Source of the DNA: Triticum aestivum
Lineage: Eukaryota; Streptophyta; Magnoliopsida; Poales; Poaceae
Direction of reading: 5' to 3'
Length of the DNA: 64,000 nucleotides
Assembly (NCBI RefSeq): GCF_018294505.1
Contig: NC_057800.1
Span: forward strand, 476,842,530-476,906,529
Part shown: piece by piece, positions 12,441-21,928 of the stretch
Layout of the letters: the number at the start of each line of letters is the position of its first letter
Position numbering within the stretch: position 1 is the first letter of the stretch
Notes under the pieces: model-generated
Seen by the model: only the letters and a program-made list of their open reading frames with translations
What the model was told of the DNA's origin: nothing
Database searches by the model: none
Program-made: the position numbers and the translations under genes

Positions 12441-12507
12441 GAATGTTGCAGACCCGTAGACTAAACTTCTCTCACAAGCAAAACATGATCACTCTTTGGG
12501 TGTTAAT

Positions 12508-12648
12508 CACATAGCGATGTGAACTTGATTATTGACTCTAGTAAACCCTTTGGGTATTAGTCACATGAAGATGTGAACTAATCACATAAACTTGTGAACT
12601 AAACACATAAAGATGTGAACTTTTGGTGTGAAATCACATGACGATGTG
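12508..12648 (+). repeat. Array of five CACAT-N4-ATGTG hairpin units
   Basis: Five 14-bp imperfect palindromes occur at 12508, 12562, 12583, 12604 and 12635 (CACAT AGCG ATGTG, CACAT GAAG ATGTG, and so on; the third is CACATAAACTTGTG). Most are followed by 'aact'. The upstream fragment 5589-5872 has only three, one of them degenerate. Confidence 0.75.
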
Positions 12649-12670
12649 AACTAGATTATTGACTCTAGTG

Positions 12671-12682
12671 TAAGTGGGAGAC
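12671..12682 (+). promoter_or_regulatory. Polypurine tract of the Angela-type element
   Basis: 'taagtgggagac' directly precedes the 3' LTR. The same motif, 'aagtgggggac', precedes the LTR at 5873. Confidence 0.8.
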
Positions 12683-14408
12683 TGAAGGAAATATGCCCTA
12701 GAGGCAATAATAAAGTTGTTCTTTATATTTCCTTATATCATGATAAATGTTGATTATTCATGCTAGAATTGTATTAACCGGAAACTTAGTACATGTGTGC
12801 ATACATAAACAAACAAAGTGTCCATAGTATGCCTCTACTTGACTAGCTCGTTAATAAAAGATGGTTAAGTTTCTAGCCATAGACATGTGTTGTCATTTGA
12901 TGAACGGGATCACATCATTAGAGAATGATGTGATGGACAAGACCCATCTGTTAGCTTAGCACTATGATCGTTTAGTTTATTGTTATTGCTTTCTTCATGA
13001 CTTATACATGTTCCTCAGACTTTGAGATTATGCAACTCCCGAATACCGGAGGAACACCTTGTGTGCTATCAAATGTCACAACATAACTGGGTGATTATAA
13101 ATATGCTCTATAGGTGTCTCCGATGGTGTTTGTTGAGTTGGCATAGATCGAGATTAGGATTTGTCACTCCGATTGTTGGAGAGGTATCTCTGGGCCCTCT
13201 CGGTAATGCACATCACTATGAGCCTTGTAAGCAATGTGACTAATGAGTTAGTCATGGTATGATGCATTACGGAATGAGTAAAGAGATTTTCCGGTGATGA
13301 GATTGAACTATAGGTATGATGATACCGATGACTGAATCTCGGGCAAGTAACGTACCGATGACAAAGGGAACAACGTATGTTGTTATACGGTTTGACCAAT
13401 AAAGATCTTCGTAGAATATGTAGGAACCAATATGAGCATCCAGGCTCCGCTATTGGTTATTGACCAAAGATGTGTCTCGGTCATGTCTACATAGTTCTCG
13501 AACCCATAGGGCCCGCACGCTTAACATTTGATGACGATTTGTATTATGTGTTTATGTGATTTAATGATCGAAGGTTGGTCGGAGTCTCGGATGAGATCAC
13601 GGACATGACGAGGAGTCTTGAAATGGTCGAGACATGAAGATTCATATATTGGAAGGTTACATTCAGACACCGGAATGGTTTGGGTCGTTTCAGATAAGTT
13701 TCGGAGTACCGAGGGTTACTGGAACCCCCCCGGAAGCTATTGGGCCTCACGGGCCTTAGTGGAGAAGAGAGAGGGCTGGCCAGGAAGTGGCGCATGCCCC
13801 CTTGCTACAAGCCTAATTGGACAAGGGGAGGGGGCGGCGCCCCCCTCCTTCCTTCTCTCCTCCTCCTCCTTCCCCCTTCTCCCACTTGGAATAGGAAGGG
13901 GGCGAATCCTACTAGGTTTGGAGTCCTAGTAGGACCCCCATGGCGCGCCTCCTCCTTGGCCGGCCTCCTCCCCCCCTCCTTTATATACGTGGGGAGGGGG
14001 CACCCAAAGGCACAACAAACAATCTCTTAGCCGTGTGCGGTGCCCCCCTCCATGGTATTCCACCTCGGTCATATTGTCGTAGTGCTTAGGCGAAGCCCTG
14101 TGCCGGTAACTTCATCATCACCGTCACCACACTGTCGTGCTGACGGATATCACCCTCGGCCTCAGCTAGATCAAGAGTTCGAGGGACGTCACCGAGCTGA
14201 ACGTGTGCAGACAGCGGAGGTGCCGTGCGTTCGGTACTTGATCGGTTGGATCGCGAAGATGTTTGACTACATCAACCGCGTTACTAAACGCTTCTGCTTT
14301 CGGTCTACGAGGGTACGTAGACACACTCTCCCCTCTTGTTGCTATGCATCTCCTAGATAGATCTTGCATGATCGTATGAATTTTTTTGAAATATTGAGTT
14401 CTCCAACA
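12683..14408 (+). repeat. Angela-type 3' LTR
   Basis: It starts TGAAGG and ends CTCCAACA, colinear with 5873-7602 over its length, with a TATA box at 13982. It is followed by 'accac', a possible target-site duplication whose partner is not present at the left. Confidence 0.92.
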
Positions 14409-14530
14409 ACCACGGCGGCGGCCGGAGACCCCAGGGTGATGCCCCTCTCTAGGCGGGTGGAGCACATTGGGGGCCGCACGAGGGGAGCCCAGAGCTAGGG
14501 CCTCCCCCATGCCGCATGGAGCAAGGTGCT
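14409..14530 (+). other. Unassigned 122-bp spacer
   Basis: A GC-rich stretch lies between the Angela 3' LTR and the Athila-type LTR. One forward frame is open for about 32 codons ('GDPRVMPLSRRVEHIGG') and could be Gypsy gag-leader sequence continuing from 5335-5588. No terminal repeats were seen and the origin is uncertain. Confidence 0.35.
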
Positions 14531-16069
14531 TGATACGTCTCCAACGTATCTGTAATTTTTGATTGTTCCATGCTATTATATTATTTGTTTTGGATGGGCT
14601 TATTTATACACTTTTATATTATTTTTGGGACTAACCTACTAACCCAAGGCCCAGTGCAAATTGCTATTTTTTGCCTATTTCAGTGTTTCGCAGAAAAGGA
14701 ATATCAAACGGAATCCAAATGGAATGAAACCTTCGGGAGAGTTATTTTTGGAACAAACGTGATCAAGGGGACTTGGAGTGGACGTCAAGAAATCAATGAG
14801 GAGGCCACGAGGCAGGGAGGCGCACCTGCCCCCCTGGGCGTGCCCCCACCCTCCTGGGACCCTCGTGACTCCACCGACCTACTTCTTCCTCCTATATTTA
14901 TCCATATACCCCTAAAACATCCAGGAGCACCACGAAACCCTATTTCCACTGCCGCAACCTTCTGTACCCAAGTGATCCCATCTTGGGGCCTTTTCCGGAG
15001 CTCCGCCGGAGGGGGAATCAATCACGGAGGGCTTCTACATCAACACCATAGCCTCTCTGATGATGTGTGACTAGTTTACTTCAGACATTCGGGTCCATAG
15101 TTATTAGCTAGATGGCTTCTTCTCTCTCTTTGGATCTCAATACAATGTTCTCCTCGATCTTCTTGCAGATCTATTTGATGTAAATATTTTTGCGGTGTGT
15201 TTGTCGAGATCCGTTGAATTGTTGGTTTATGATCAAGTTTATCTGTGATCAATGTTTGATTCTTCTCTGAAATCTTTTATGTATGATTGGTTATCTTTGC
15301 AAGTCTCTTCGAATTAAAAGTTTGGTTTGGCCTACTAGATTGATCTTTCTTGCAATGGGAGAAGTGCTTAGCTTTGGGTTCAATCTTGCGGTGTCCTTTC
15401 CCAGTGATAGTAGGGGCAGCAAGGCACGTATTGTATTGTTGCCATCGAGGATAGAAAGATGGGGTTTATTCCATATTGCTTGAGTTTATGCCTCTACATC
15501 ATGTCATCTTGCCTAATGCGTTACTCTGTTCTTATGAACTTAATACTCTAGATGCATGCTGGATAGCGGTCGATGTGTGGAGTAACAGTAGTAGATGCAG
15601 AATCGTTTTGGTCTACTTGTCGCAGATGTGATGCCTATATACATGATCATGCCTAGATATTCTCATAATTATGCACTTTTCTATCAATTGCTCGACAGTA
15701 ATTTGTTCACCCACCGTAATACTTATGCTATCTTGAGAGAAGCCACTAGTGAAACCTATGGCCCCCGGATCTATTCTCCATTATATTAATCTCCTGTCAA
15801 CTATCTATTTCTATTACTATTTATTTTTCAATCTTTATTTTCCAATCTATATCATAAAAATACGAAAAATATTTATCTTATTATTATTATCTATATCAGA
15901 TCTCACTCTCGTAAGTGACCGTGAAGGGATTGACAACCCCTTTATAGTGTTGGTTGCGAGGTTCTTATTTGTTTGTGTAGGTATGAGGGACTTGCGTGTA
16001 GTCTCCTACTGGATTGATACCTTGGTTCTCAAAAACTGAGGGAAATACTTACGCTACTTTGCCGCATCA
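14531..16069 (+). repeat. 5' LTR of the Athila-type host element
   Basis: It starts TGATACGTCTCCAACG. The end is placed at GCCGCATCA, giving TGAT/ATCA ends, but the exact 3' boundary is uncertain because the primer-binding site lies 58 bp further on. A TATA-like 'CTATATTTA' lies at about 14892. It pairs with 52419-53641. Confidence 0.85.
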
Positions 16070-16127
16070 CCCTTTCCTCTTCAAGGGAAAACCAACGCAA
16101 TGCTCAAGAGGTAGCAAGAAGGATTTC

Positions 16128-16145
16128 TGGCGCCGTTGCTGGGAA
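16128..16145 (+). promoter_or_regulatory. Primer-binding site of the Athila-type element
   Basis: 'tggcgccgttgctgggaa' matches the TGGCGCCGTTGCCGGGGA form that I associate with Athila-clade primer-binding sites. Confidence 0.75.
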
Positions 16146-16352
16146 GATCTATGCACAAGTCAAGACATAGCAAGTGCCCATCACAAACTCTTATCCCTCG
16201 CATTACATTATTTGCCATTTGCCTCTCGTTTTCCTCTCCCTCACTTCACCCTTGCCATTTTATTCGCCCTCTTTTTCTGTTCCCCTTCTCTTTTCTAGTT
16301 TGTCTCTTTTCCCTTGCTTCTTGTGTGCTTGTGTGTTGGATTGTTTGCCGCG

Positions 16353-16866
16353 ATGGCTTTACCAAAAAGTGTTGATCCTCACCTTAGATGGTTAGAAGAA
16401 ATTGAAAACAACGTTAGAAGTTTTATGTCCTTACAGTTTGAGCATAATAATTTCTTCAGAAACGAGCTTATAGAACAAAAAGGTTTTATGGGGTACATGA
16501 ATAAAGAGCTTGATGATATGTCTAAAGAATTTTATGGTCTGAAATCTCAGTTCACTTATCTTGAAAACTTAATAGCCCAAATTTCGGATAAGCATGCCAC
16601 CTTAGTTAATAAGATGGCCGCCAAACCAGAAGAATTTTATGATAATAAGGATGAAGATCTAAAAGTGATTGATGTGTATCCTATTAAATCTTTTTTTTTG
16701 CAATACGAATCTTGATAATGATGGGACTGGAGATGAGTCAACTTTAGTTAAAAGGCATCCCAATGGTTCGGAGTTTTTAGATCTTGATGCCAAAATTGGT
16801 AAAAGTGGGATTGATGAGGTCAAAACTTTACATAGCAATGAACCCACTATTTTGGATTTCAAGTAA
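16353..16866 (+). pseudogene. Gag-like protein of the Athila-type element, frameshifted
   Basis: The frame opens at ATG 16353 and encodes a charged, probably helical protein of about 120 residues ('EEIENNVRSFMSLQFEHNN', 'KGFMGYMNKELDDMSKEF') that ends at 16715. A run of nine T at 16691-16699 marks a frameshift. The adjoining frame continues to 16866 through an acidic stretch. It lies directly before the protease ORF, in the position of gag, but is much shorter than a normal Gypsy gag and shows no zinc knuckle. I infer a deleted or specialised gag. The function is unproven. Confidence 0.6.
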
Positions 16867-16980
16867 TTTAATATGATAATTGTTATTTAATTGAATTTTT
16901 TCCTTGTTGCAATCCGTGCTAAATTCTCCGCATGATTATAGTCAAATAAGGCTTTTACTAGACATATCGTTGATGCTTTA

Positions 16981-17496
16981 ATGCAATCTAATGAAGAAAA
17001 GGTTGAATTGGAAGTTTCTATCCCTAGAAATCTTTATGATGAGTGGGAACCCACTATTAAAATTAAAATTAAAGATCATGAATTCTATGCTTTATGTGAT
17101 TTGGGTGCTAGCATTTCCACGATTCCAAAAACTTTGTGTGACGTGTTAGGAGTCCGTGAATTTGATGATTGTTCTTTAAATTTGCATCTTGCGGATTCCA
17201 CTATTAAGAAACCTATGAGAAGGATTAATGATGTTCTTATTGTTGAAAATAGGAATTATGTGCCCGTAGACTTCATTGTTCTTGATATAGATTGCAATCC
17301 TACATGTCCCATTATTCTTGGTAGACCTTTCCTTAGAACGATTGGTGCAATTATTGATATGAAAGAAGGGAATATTAGATTCCAATTTCCATTAAGGAAA
17401 GGCATGGAACACTTTCATAGAAATATAATTAAATTACCTTATGAATCTATTATGAGAGCCACTTATGGATTGCATACCAAAGATGATAATGCCTAG
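16981..17496 (+). CDS. Retropepsin-like aspartic protease domain ORF
   Basis: This intact 171-codon frame is one of the few uninterrupted ORFs in the window. The catalytic motif is C-D-L-G-A-S (Asp at residue 40), followed by the second conserved hydrophobic-Gly motif 'ILGRPFLRT' at residues 112-120. This is the pattern of gag-linked aspartic proteases in Athila-clade elements. The frame is open upstream of the ATG for about a dozen more codons, so the start is likely internal to a longer gag-protease polyprotein. The usual role is cleavage of gag-pol inside virus-like particles. No polymerase follows it, so it may have acted on proteins supplied in trans. Both the start and the functionality are uncertain. 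Confidence 0.75.
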   Translation: MQSNEEKVELEVSIPRNLYDEWEPTIKIKIKDHEFYALCDLGASISTIPKTLCDVLGVREFDDCSLNLHLADSTIKKPMRRINDVLIVENRNYVPVDFIVLDIDCNPTCPIILGRPFLRTIGAIIDMKEGNIRFQFPLRKGMEHFHRNIIKLPYESIMRATYGLHTKDDNA

Positions 17497-18210
17497 ATCT
17501 ATCCTTGCTTTTATGCCTAGCTAGGGGCGTTAAACGATAGCGCTTGTTGGGAGGCAACCCAATTTTATTTTTGTTCCTTGCTTTTTGGTTCTGTTTAGAA
17601 ATAAATATTTCATCTAGCCTCTGTTTAGATGTGGTTTTATGCTTTTAATTAGTGTTTGTGCCAAGTAGAACCTTTGTGAAGACTTGGGGAAAGTCTTTGC
17701 GATCTTGCTGTAAAAAACAAAAAATTTAGCGCTCACGAGATTTGCTGCCATTTTTTACTGGAGAGTGAAATTAGGTTGATTATTTTTGAAGATGATTAAT
17801 AGATAAATTTCTCACGTCCAGAAGTCTATTTTAAATTTTTTTGGGGTTACAGAAGTATTCGAAACGTACAGATTACTACAGACTGTTCTGTTTTTGACAG
17901 ATTCTGTTTTTCGAGTGTTGTTTGCTTATTTTGATGAATCTATGGCTAGTATCGGAGGTTATGAACCATAGAGAAGTTGGAATACAGTAGGTTTAACACC
18001 AATATAAATAAAGTTCATTACAGTACCTTAAGTGGTGGTTTGTTTTCTTATACTAACGGAGGTCATGAGATTTTCTATTTAAGTTTTGTGTTGTGAAGTT
18101 TTCAAGGTTTGGGTAAAGATTTGATGGATTATGGAATAAGGAGTGGCAAGAGCCTAAAATTGGGGATGCCCAAGGCAACCCAAGGTAAAATTCAAGTACA
18201 ACCAAAAGCC

Positions 18211-18241
18211 TAAGCTTGGGGATGCCCCGGAAGGCATCCCC
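18211..18241 (+). promoter_or_regulatory. Internal polypurine-like motif with perfect hairpin
   Basis: 'taagcttggggatgcc' repeats the 3' polypurine tract at 52403-52418. Its GGGGATGCC (18218-18226) pairs perfectly with GGCATCCCC (18233-18241) across a 6-nt loop, a 9-bp stem. A possible second plus-strand primer or RNA structural element is inferred. Confidence 0.5.
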
Positions 18242-19735
18242 TCTTTCGTCTTCTTCCATCGGTAACTTTACTTGAGGCTATATTTTTATTCACCACATGA
18301 TATGTGTTTTGCTTGGAACGTATTATATGATTTGAGTCTTTGTTTTTTAGTTTAACACAATCATCCTTTTTGTACACACCTTTTGGGAGAGACACACATG
18401 AATTGGAATTTATTAGAATACTCTATGTGCTTCACTTTTATCTTTTGAGCTAGATAATTTTGCTCTAGTGCTTCACTTATATCTTTTAGAGCACGGTGGT
18501 GGTTTTATTTTATAGGTTATTGATCTCTCATGCTTCACTTATGTTATTTTGAGAGTCCTTTAGAACAGCATGGTAATTTGCTTTGGTTATGAAACTAGTC
18601 CTAATATTATAGGCATCCAAGATGGGTATAATAAAAACTATCATAGAAAGTGCATTGAATACTATGAGAAGTTTGATACTTGATAATTGTTTTGAGATAT
18701 AAAGATGGTGATATTAGAATGTGCTAGTTGAGTAGTTGTGAATTTGAGAAATACTTGTGTTGAAGTTTGCAAGTCCCGTAGCATGCACGTATGGTAACCG
18801 TTGTGTAACAAATTTGAAGCATGAGGTGTTCTTTGATTGTCTTCCTTATGAGTGGCGGTCGGGGACGAGCGATGGTCTTTTCCTACCAATCTATCCCCCT
18901 AGGAGCATGCACATAGTGCTTGGTTTTTGATTACTTGTAGATTTTTGCAATAAGTATGTGAGCTCTTTATGACTAATGTTGAGTCCATGGATTATATGCA
19001 CTCTCACCCTTCCATCATTGTTAGCCTCTTCGGTACCGTGCATTGCCCTTTCTCACCTTGAGAGTTGGTGCAAACTTCGCCGGTGCATCCAAACCCCGTG
19101 ATATGATACGCTCTATCACACATAAAACTCCTTATATCTTCCTCAAAACAGCCACCATGCCTACCTATTATGGCATTTCCATAGCCATTCTGAGATATAT
19201 TTCCATGCAACTTTCCACCGTTTCATTCATGACACGCTTCATCATTGTCATATTGCTTTGCATGATCATGCAGTTGACATCGTATTTGTGGCAAAGCCAC
19301 CATGCATAATTTATCATACATGTCACTCTTGATTCATTGCCCTTCCCAGTACACTTCCAGAGGCATTCATATAGAGTCATATTTTGTTCTAGTATCGAGT
19401 TGTAATCATTGAGTTGTAAATAAATAGAAGTGTGATGATCATCATTAATAGAACATTGTCCCAAATAAAAAAAGAGAGAAAGGCCAAATAAAAAAAGAAA
19501 GGCCCCAAAAAAAGGAAGAAAAGAAATAAAAAAGGGCAATGCTACTATCCTTTTTTTCCACACTTGTGCTTCAAAGTAGCACCATGATCTTTATGATAGA
19601 GAGTCTCTTGTTTTTTCACTTTCATATACTAGTGGGAGTTTTTCATTATAGAACTTGGCTTGTATATTCCAACAATGGGCTTCCTCAAATGCCCTAGGTC
19701 TTCATGAGCAAGCAAGTTGGATGCACACCCACTTA

Positions 19736-19740
19736 GTTTC
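19736..19740. repeat. Target-site duplication of Tat-A (GTTTC)
   Basis: GTTTC lies directly before the Tat-A LTR (19741). The second copy lies directly after the other LTR, at 51829-51833. This defines a 32-kb insertion into the Athila-type host. Confidence 0.9.
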
Positions 19741-20631
19741 TGTCGGATCTCGGGTTCCGGCAAAACCCTCAAGGTTCGAACACTGGGGTGCGCACGAAGA
19801 TCTCCCCTTACCAACTCACACCCTCAACCTCGCCACGATCTCAAAGGCAAGCTCGACGAACTCGCAACACAAGAGACACAAGATTTATACTGGTTCGGGC
19901 CACCGTTGTGGTGTAATACCCTACTCCAGTGTGGTGTGGTGGATTGCCTCTCGAGATGAGGAAGAACAGTACAAGGGGAAGAACAGCCTCCTGAGGTGAG
20001 GTGTTCTTGTGCTTGGTGGGTGTGAGGATGGGTTGGATCTAGTCCAAGATGAGATGGCTGAAGCTCCGTTCCTCCCTACTGTGGTGGCTAATCCAATTTA
20101 TAGAGGACCTGGTCCTCTCCCCAAATATTGAGCGGGAAGGGAGCCAACAATGGCCAATTTGAAAGGGGACAGCTAGTACAAGTTATCCTGACAAAAGCAG
20201 TCTTCGCCTGCCAAAGGCTCTGGTGGTGACGCCGCCTTGGGCTCCATGGTGACCTCCGTCTTGCCTTCTTGCTTGTCTTGGTCTCGTTGCACCGATATGG
20301 AAACCTTTGCTTGAGACCTCGGTACTCCTCGCCTGCGCTTGCCTCCTTAGCACCAAAGAGGAAACAAGGACAATGTGCACACTAGGGCCTGCCTGATCTC
20401 GATCGTCATGGCTCACGTGATTGGAACCTCACGAGGTTTGCCTTGCCTTGATCTCTCCGCCCCTCGCGAGCCAGCCTGGTGAGGCCGCTCCCGAGGAGGT
20501 CTTGTGTCATCCGCCTCGCGAGGGTCTTGAATGCTTGTTGGTGAAGATGGGCCGTACAAGCCCGCTTGCAGAGCCATGCCATGGGCTGCAGGTAGGCAAG
20601 TCTGGGGACCCCCGTTCCCAGAACGCCGACA
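19741..20631 (-). repeat. Tat-A 3' LTR (891 bp)
   Basis: It runs TGTCGGATCTCGGG...GAACGCCGACA on the plus strand (TGTCGG/CCGACA ends). The minus-sense TATA box is 'CTATAAATT' (20095-20103). Compared with the partner LTR it lacks one 17-bp unit containing CCTCGCGAGG near 20520. Confidence 0.92.
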
Positions 20632-20855
20632 GTAGCCCCCGGGCCCAAGGCGCACTCGGGCTTGGCTTCGAGGCGAAGCCAAAGGGCAAGTGTGCAGCGC
20701 CGCGGGCCTCAATAGCCTGCGGCCTTGGTCGACGCATGGCGATTGATTGGACGTGGGCGTCTCCGCTTCCCCATGTTGCCTCGGCAACTGCCCGACTTGA
20801 CGAGGCCCTGCTTATGCAAGGAAAAACCATCATTACCTGTGATCATGGGGGGCGC
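20632..20855 (-). other. Tat-A 3' untranslated region with polypurine tract
   Basis: The minus-sense sequence next to the LTR is 'gggcccgggggctac', the polypurine tract. No sense gene is seen. The part nearest 20894 also carries the promoter of the antisense B3 gene. Confidence 0.65.
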
Positions 20856-20880
20856 TGATTGGCCTTCTTCTGATATAAAT
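20856..20880 (+). promoter_or_regulatory. Candidate promoter of the antisense B3 gene
   Basis: An inverted CCAAT box (ATTGG, about 20858) and a TATA box (TATAAAT, 20874-20880) lie on the plus strand. Removing the Tat-B insertion (20895-44518 and one GGGGC) places the B3 start codon at 44597 about 90 bp downstream of this TATA box, behind a CT-rich leader. Tat-B inserted where the transcription start would be expected. Confidence 0.6.
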
Positions 20881-20889
20881 GGTGGGGGG

Positions 20890-20894
20890 GGGGC
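20890..20894. repeat. Target-site duplication of Tat-B (GGGGC)
   Basis: GGGGC precedes the Tat-B LTR and is repeated at 44519-44523 after the other LTR. The left copy lies in a G-run, so chance similarity is somewhat higher, but element order on both sides supports it. Confidence 0.85.
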
Positions 20895-21375
20895 TGTCGG
20901 TGTCAAAACCGGCGGATCTCGGGTAGGGGGTCCCGAACTGTGCATCTAGGCCGGATGGTAATAGGAGGCAAGGGACACGAAGTTTTACCCAGGTTAGGGC
21001 CCTCTTGATGGAGGTAAAACCCTACGTCCTGCTTGATTAATATTGATGATATGGGTAGTACAAGAGTAGGTCTACCACGAGATCGGAGAGGCTAAACCCT
21101 AGAAGCTAGCCTATGGTATGATTTTTGTTCTGTATGTTGTCCTACGGACTAAAACCCTCCGGTTTATATAGACACCGGAGAGGGTTAGGGTTACACAAAG
21201 TCGGTTACAATGGTAGGAGATCTACATATCCGTATCGCCAAGCTTGCCTTCCACGCCAAGGAAAGTCCCTTCCGGACACGGGACGAAGTCTTCAATCTTG
21301 TATCTTCATAGTCCAGGAGTCCGGCTGAAGGTATAGTCCGGCCATCCGGACACCCCCTAATCCAAGACTCCCTCA
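20895..21375 (-). repeat. Tat-B 3' LTR (481 bp)
   Basis: It runs TGTCGGTGTCAAAACC...GACTCCCTCA on the plus strand. The minus-sense TATA box TATATAAA is intact at about 21163-21170. The adjoining 'gtagcccctgaacc' is, in minus sense, the polypurine tract 'ggttcaggggctac'. Confidence 0.9.
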
Positions 21376-21808
21376 GTAGCCCCTGAACCAGGCTTCAATG
21401 ACGACGAGTCCGGCGCGCAGATTGTCTTTGGCATTGCAAGGCGGGTTCCTCCTCCAAGTACTTCATAGAAGATTTTGAACACAAAGATAGTGTCTGGCTC
21501 TGCAAAATAAGTTTCCACATATTGCCATAGAGAGAATAATATTTACACAAAATCTAATCTGCTGACGTATTCCGTAGTGTGACATCGCACCACGGCCAAG
21601 CCTTTATTTGAATCGTTTTATTGTCCCACCTCAGCGTGTCATGCGAGGCGGTTTCCTTGGCACGTCTCGTCGAAGCAGAGATCGTGTCCCCTTATTCCGG
21701 GGTTCTCATCAATACGGGCGTGGGTAACCCAACCGCGCCATTGATTTACGGCGCTTGGGGATAAGCGAGTTTTACCAGGCTGGTGGGGACACGTAGTTGC
21801 GTCCACCC
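21376..21808 (-). other. Tat-B 3' untranslated region and upstream region of the antisense gene
   Basis: No sense gene is seen. The region holds the polypurine tract at its left edge and, on the plus strand, the sequence upstream of the antisense gene's TATA box. Confidence 0.6.
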
Positions 21809-21815
21809 ATATAAG
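21809..21815 (+). promoter_or_regulatory. TATA box of the Tat-B antisense gene
   Basis: 'ATATAAG' on the plus strand is followed by a pyrimidine-rich leader typical of plant 5' UTRs and by ATG 21929, 114 bp downstream. It lies inside the element, outside the LTR. Confidence 0.6.
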
Positions 21816-21928
21816 GGGATAAGGATCCACCTTTTCACCTACGCCTTCTTCCTCCTTTGCCTATCCATTCTCGCGCACTCGAGCTCCAGCGCCCAAGTCC
21901 GCACTCCCCACCTCAACCTTCTCCAACC

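Larger units (their letters stand above)
5873..14408 (+). mobile_element. Angela/BARE1-type Copia retrotransposon, full-length, degenerate
   Basis: Two LTRs of 1730 and 1726 bp flank an internal region with a primer-binding site, gag, protease, integrase, reverse transcriptase and a shortened RNase H, in the Copia order (integrase before reverse transcriptase). The LTR start 'TGAAGGAAATATGCCCTAGAGG' region is characteristic of the Angela/WIS/BARE1 family. All coding regions are broken by stops and frameshifts, so the copy is old or non-autonomous. Left of the 5' LTR lies another internal fragment instead of a target-site duplication. Confidence 0.93.
17497..19740 (+). other. Noncoding internal region of the Athila-type element (left part)
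   Basis: No credible gene is present. Short frames carry no conserved motif. Landmarks are 'gcttgttgggaggcaaccc' just after the protease, an internal polypurine-like motif with a hairpin at 18211-18241, and an A-rich stretch with short tandem 'aaataaaaaaag' units at about 19466-19535. It ends at the GTTTC duplication where Tat-A inserted. Confidence 0.7.

Noticed and set aside
12508..12648. CRISPR-like repeat array
   Set aside because: Units are short imperfect palindromes with irregular spacing inside a plant retrotransposon. CRISPR arrays are not expected in this genome type.
14409..14530. MITE or solo small transposon
   Set aside because: No terminal inverted repeats and no target duplication were found at its ends.
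20413..20858. Overlapping ORFs on both strands in and next to the Tat-A LTR
   Set aside because: They lie in the LTR and its flank, are not shared as intact frames with the other LTR, and show no domain.
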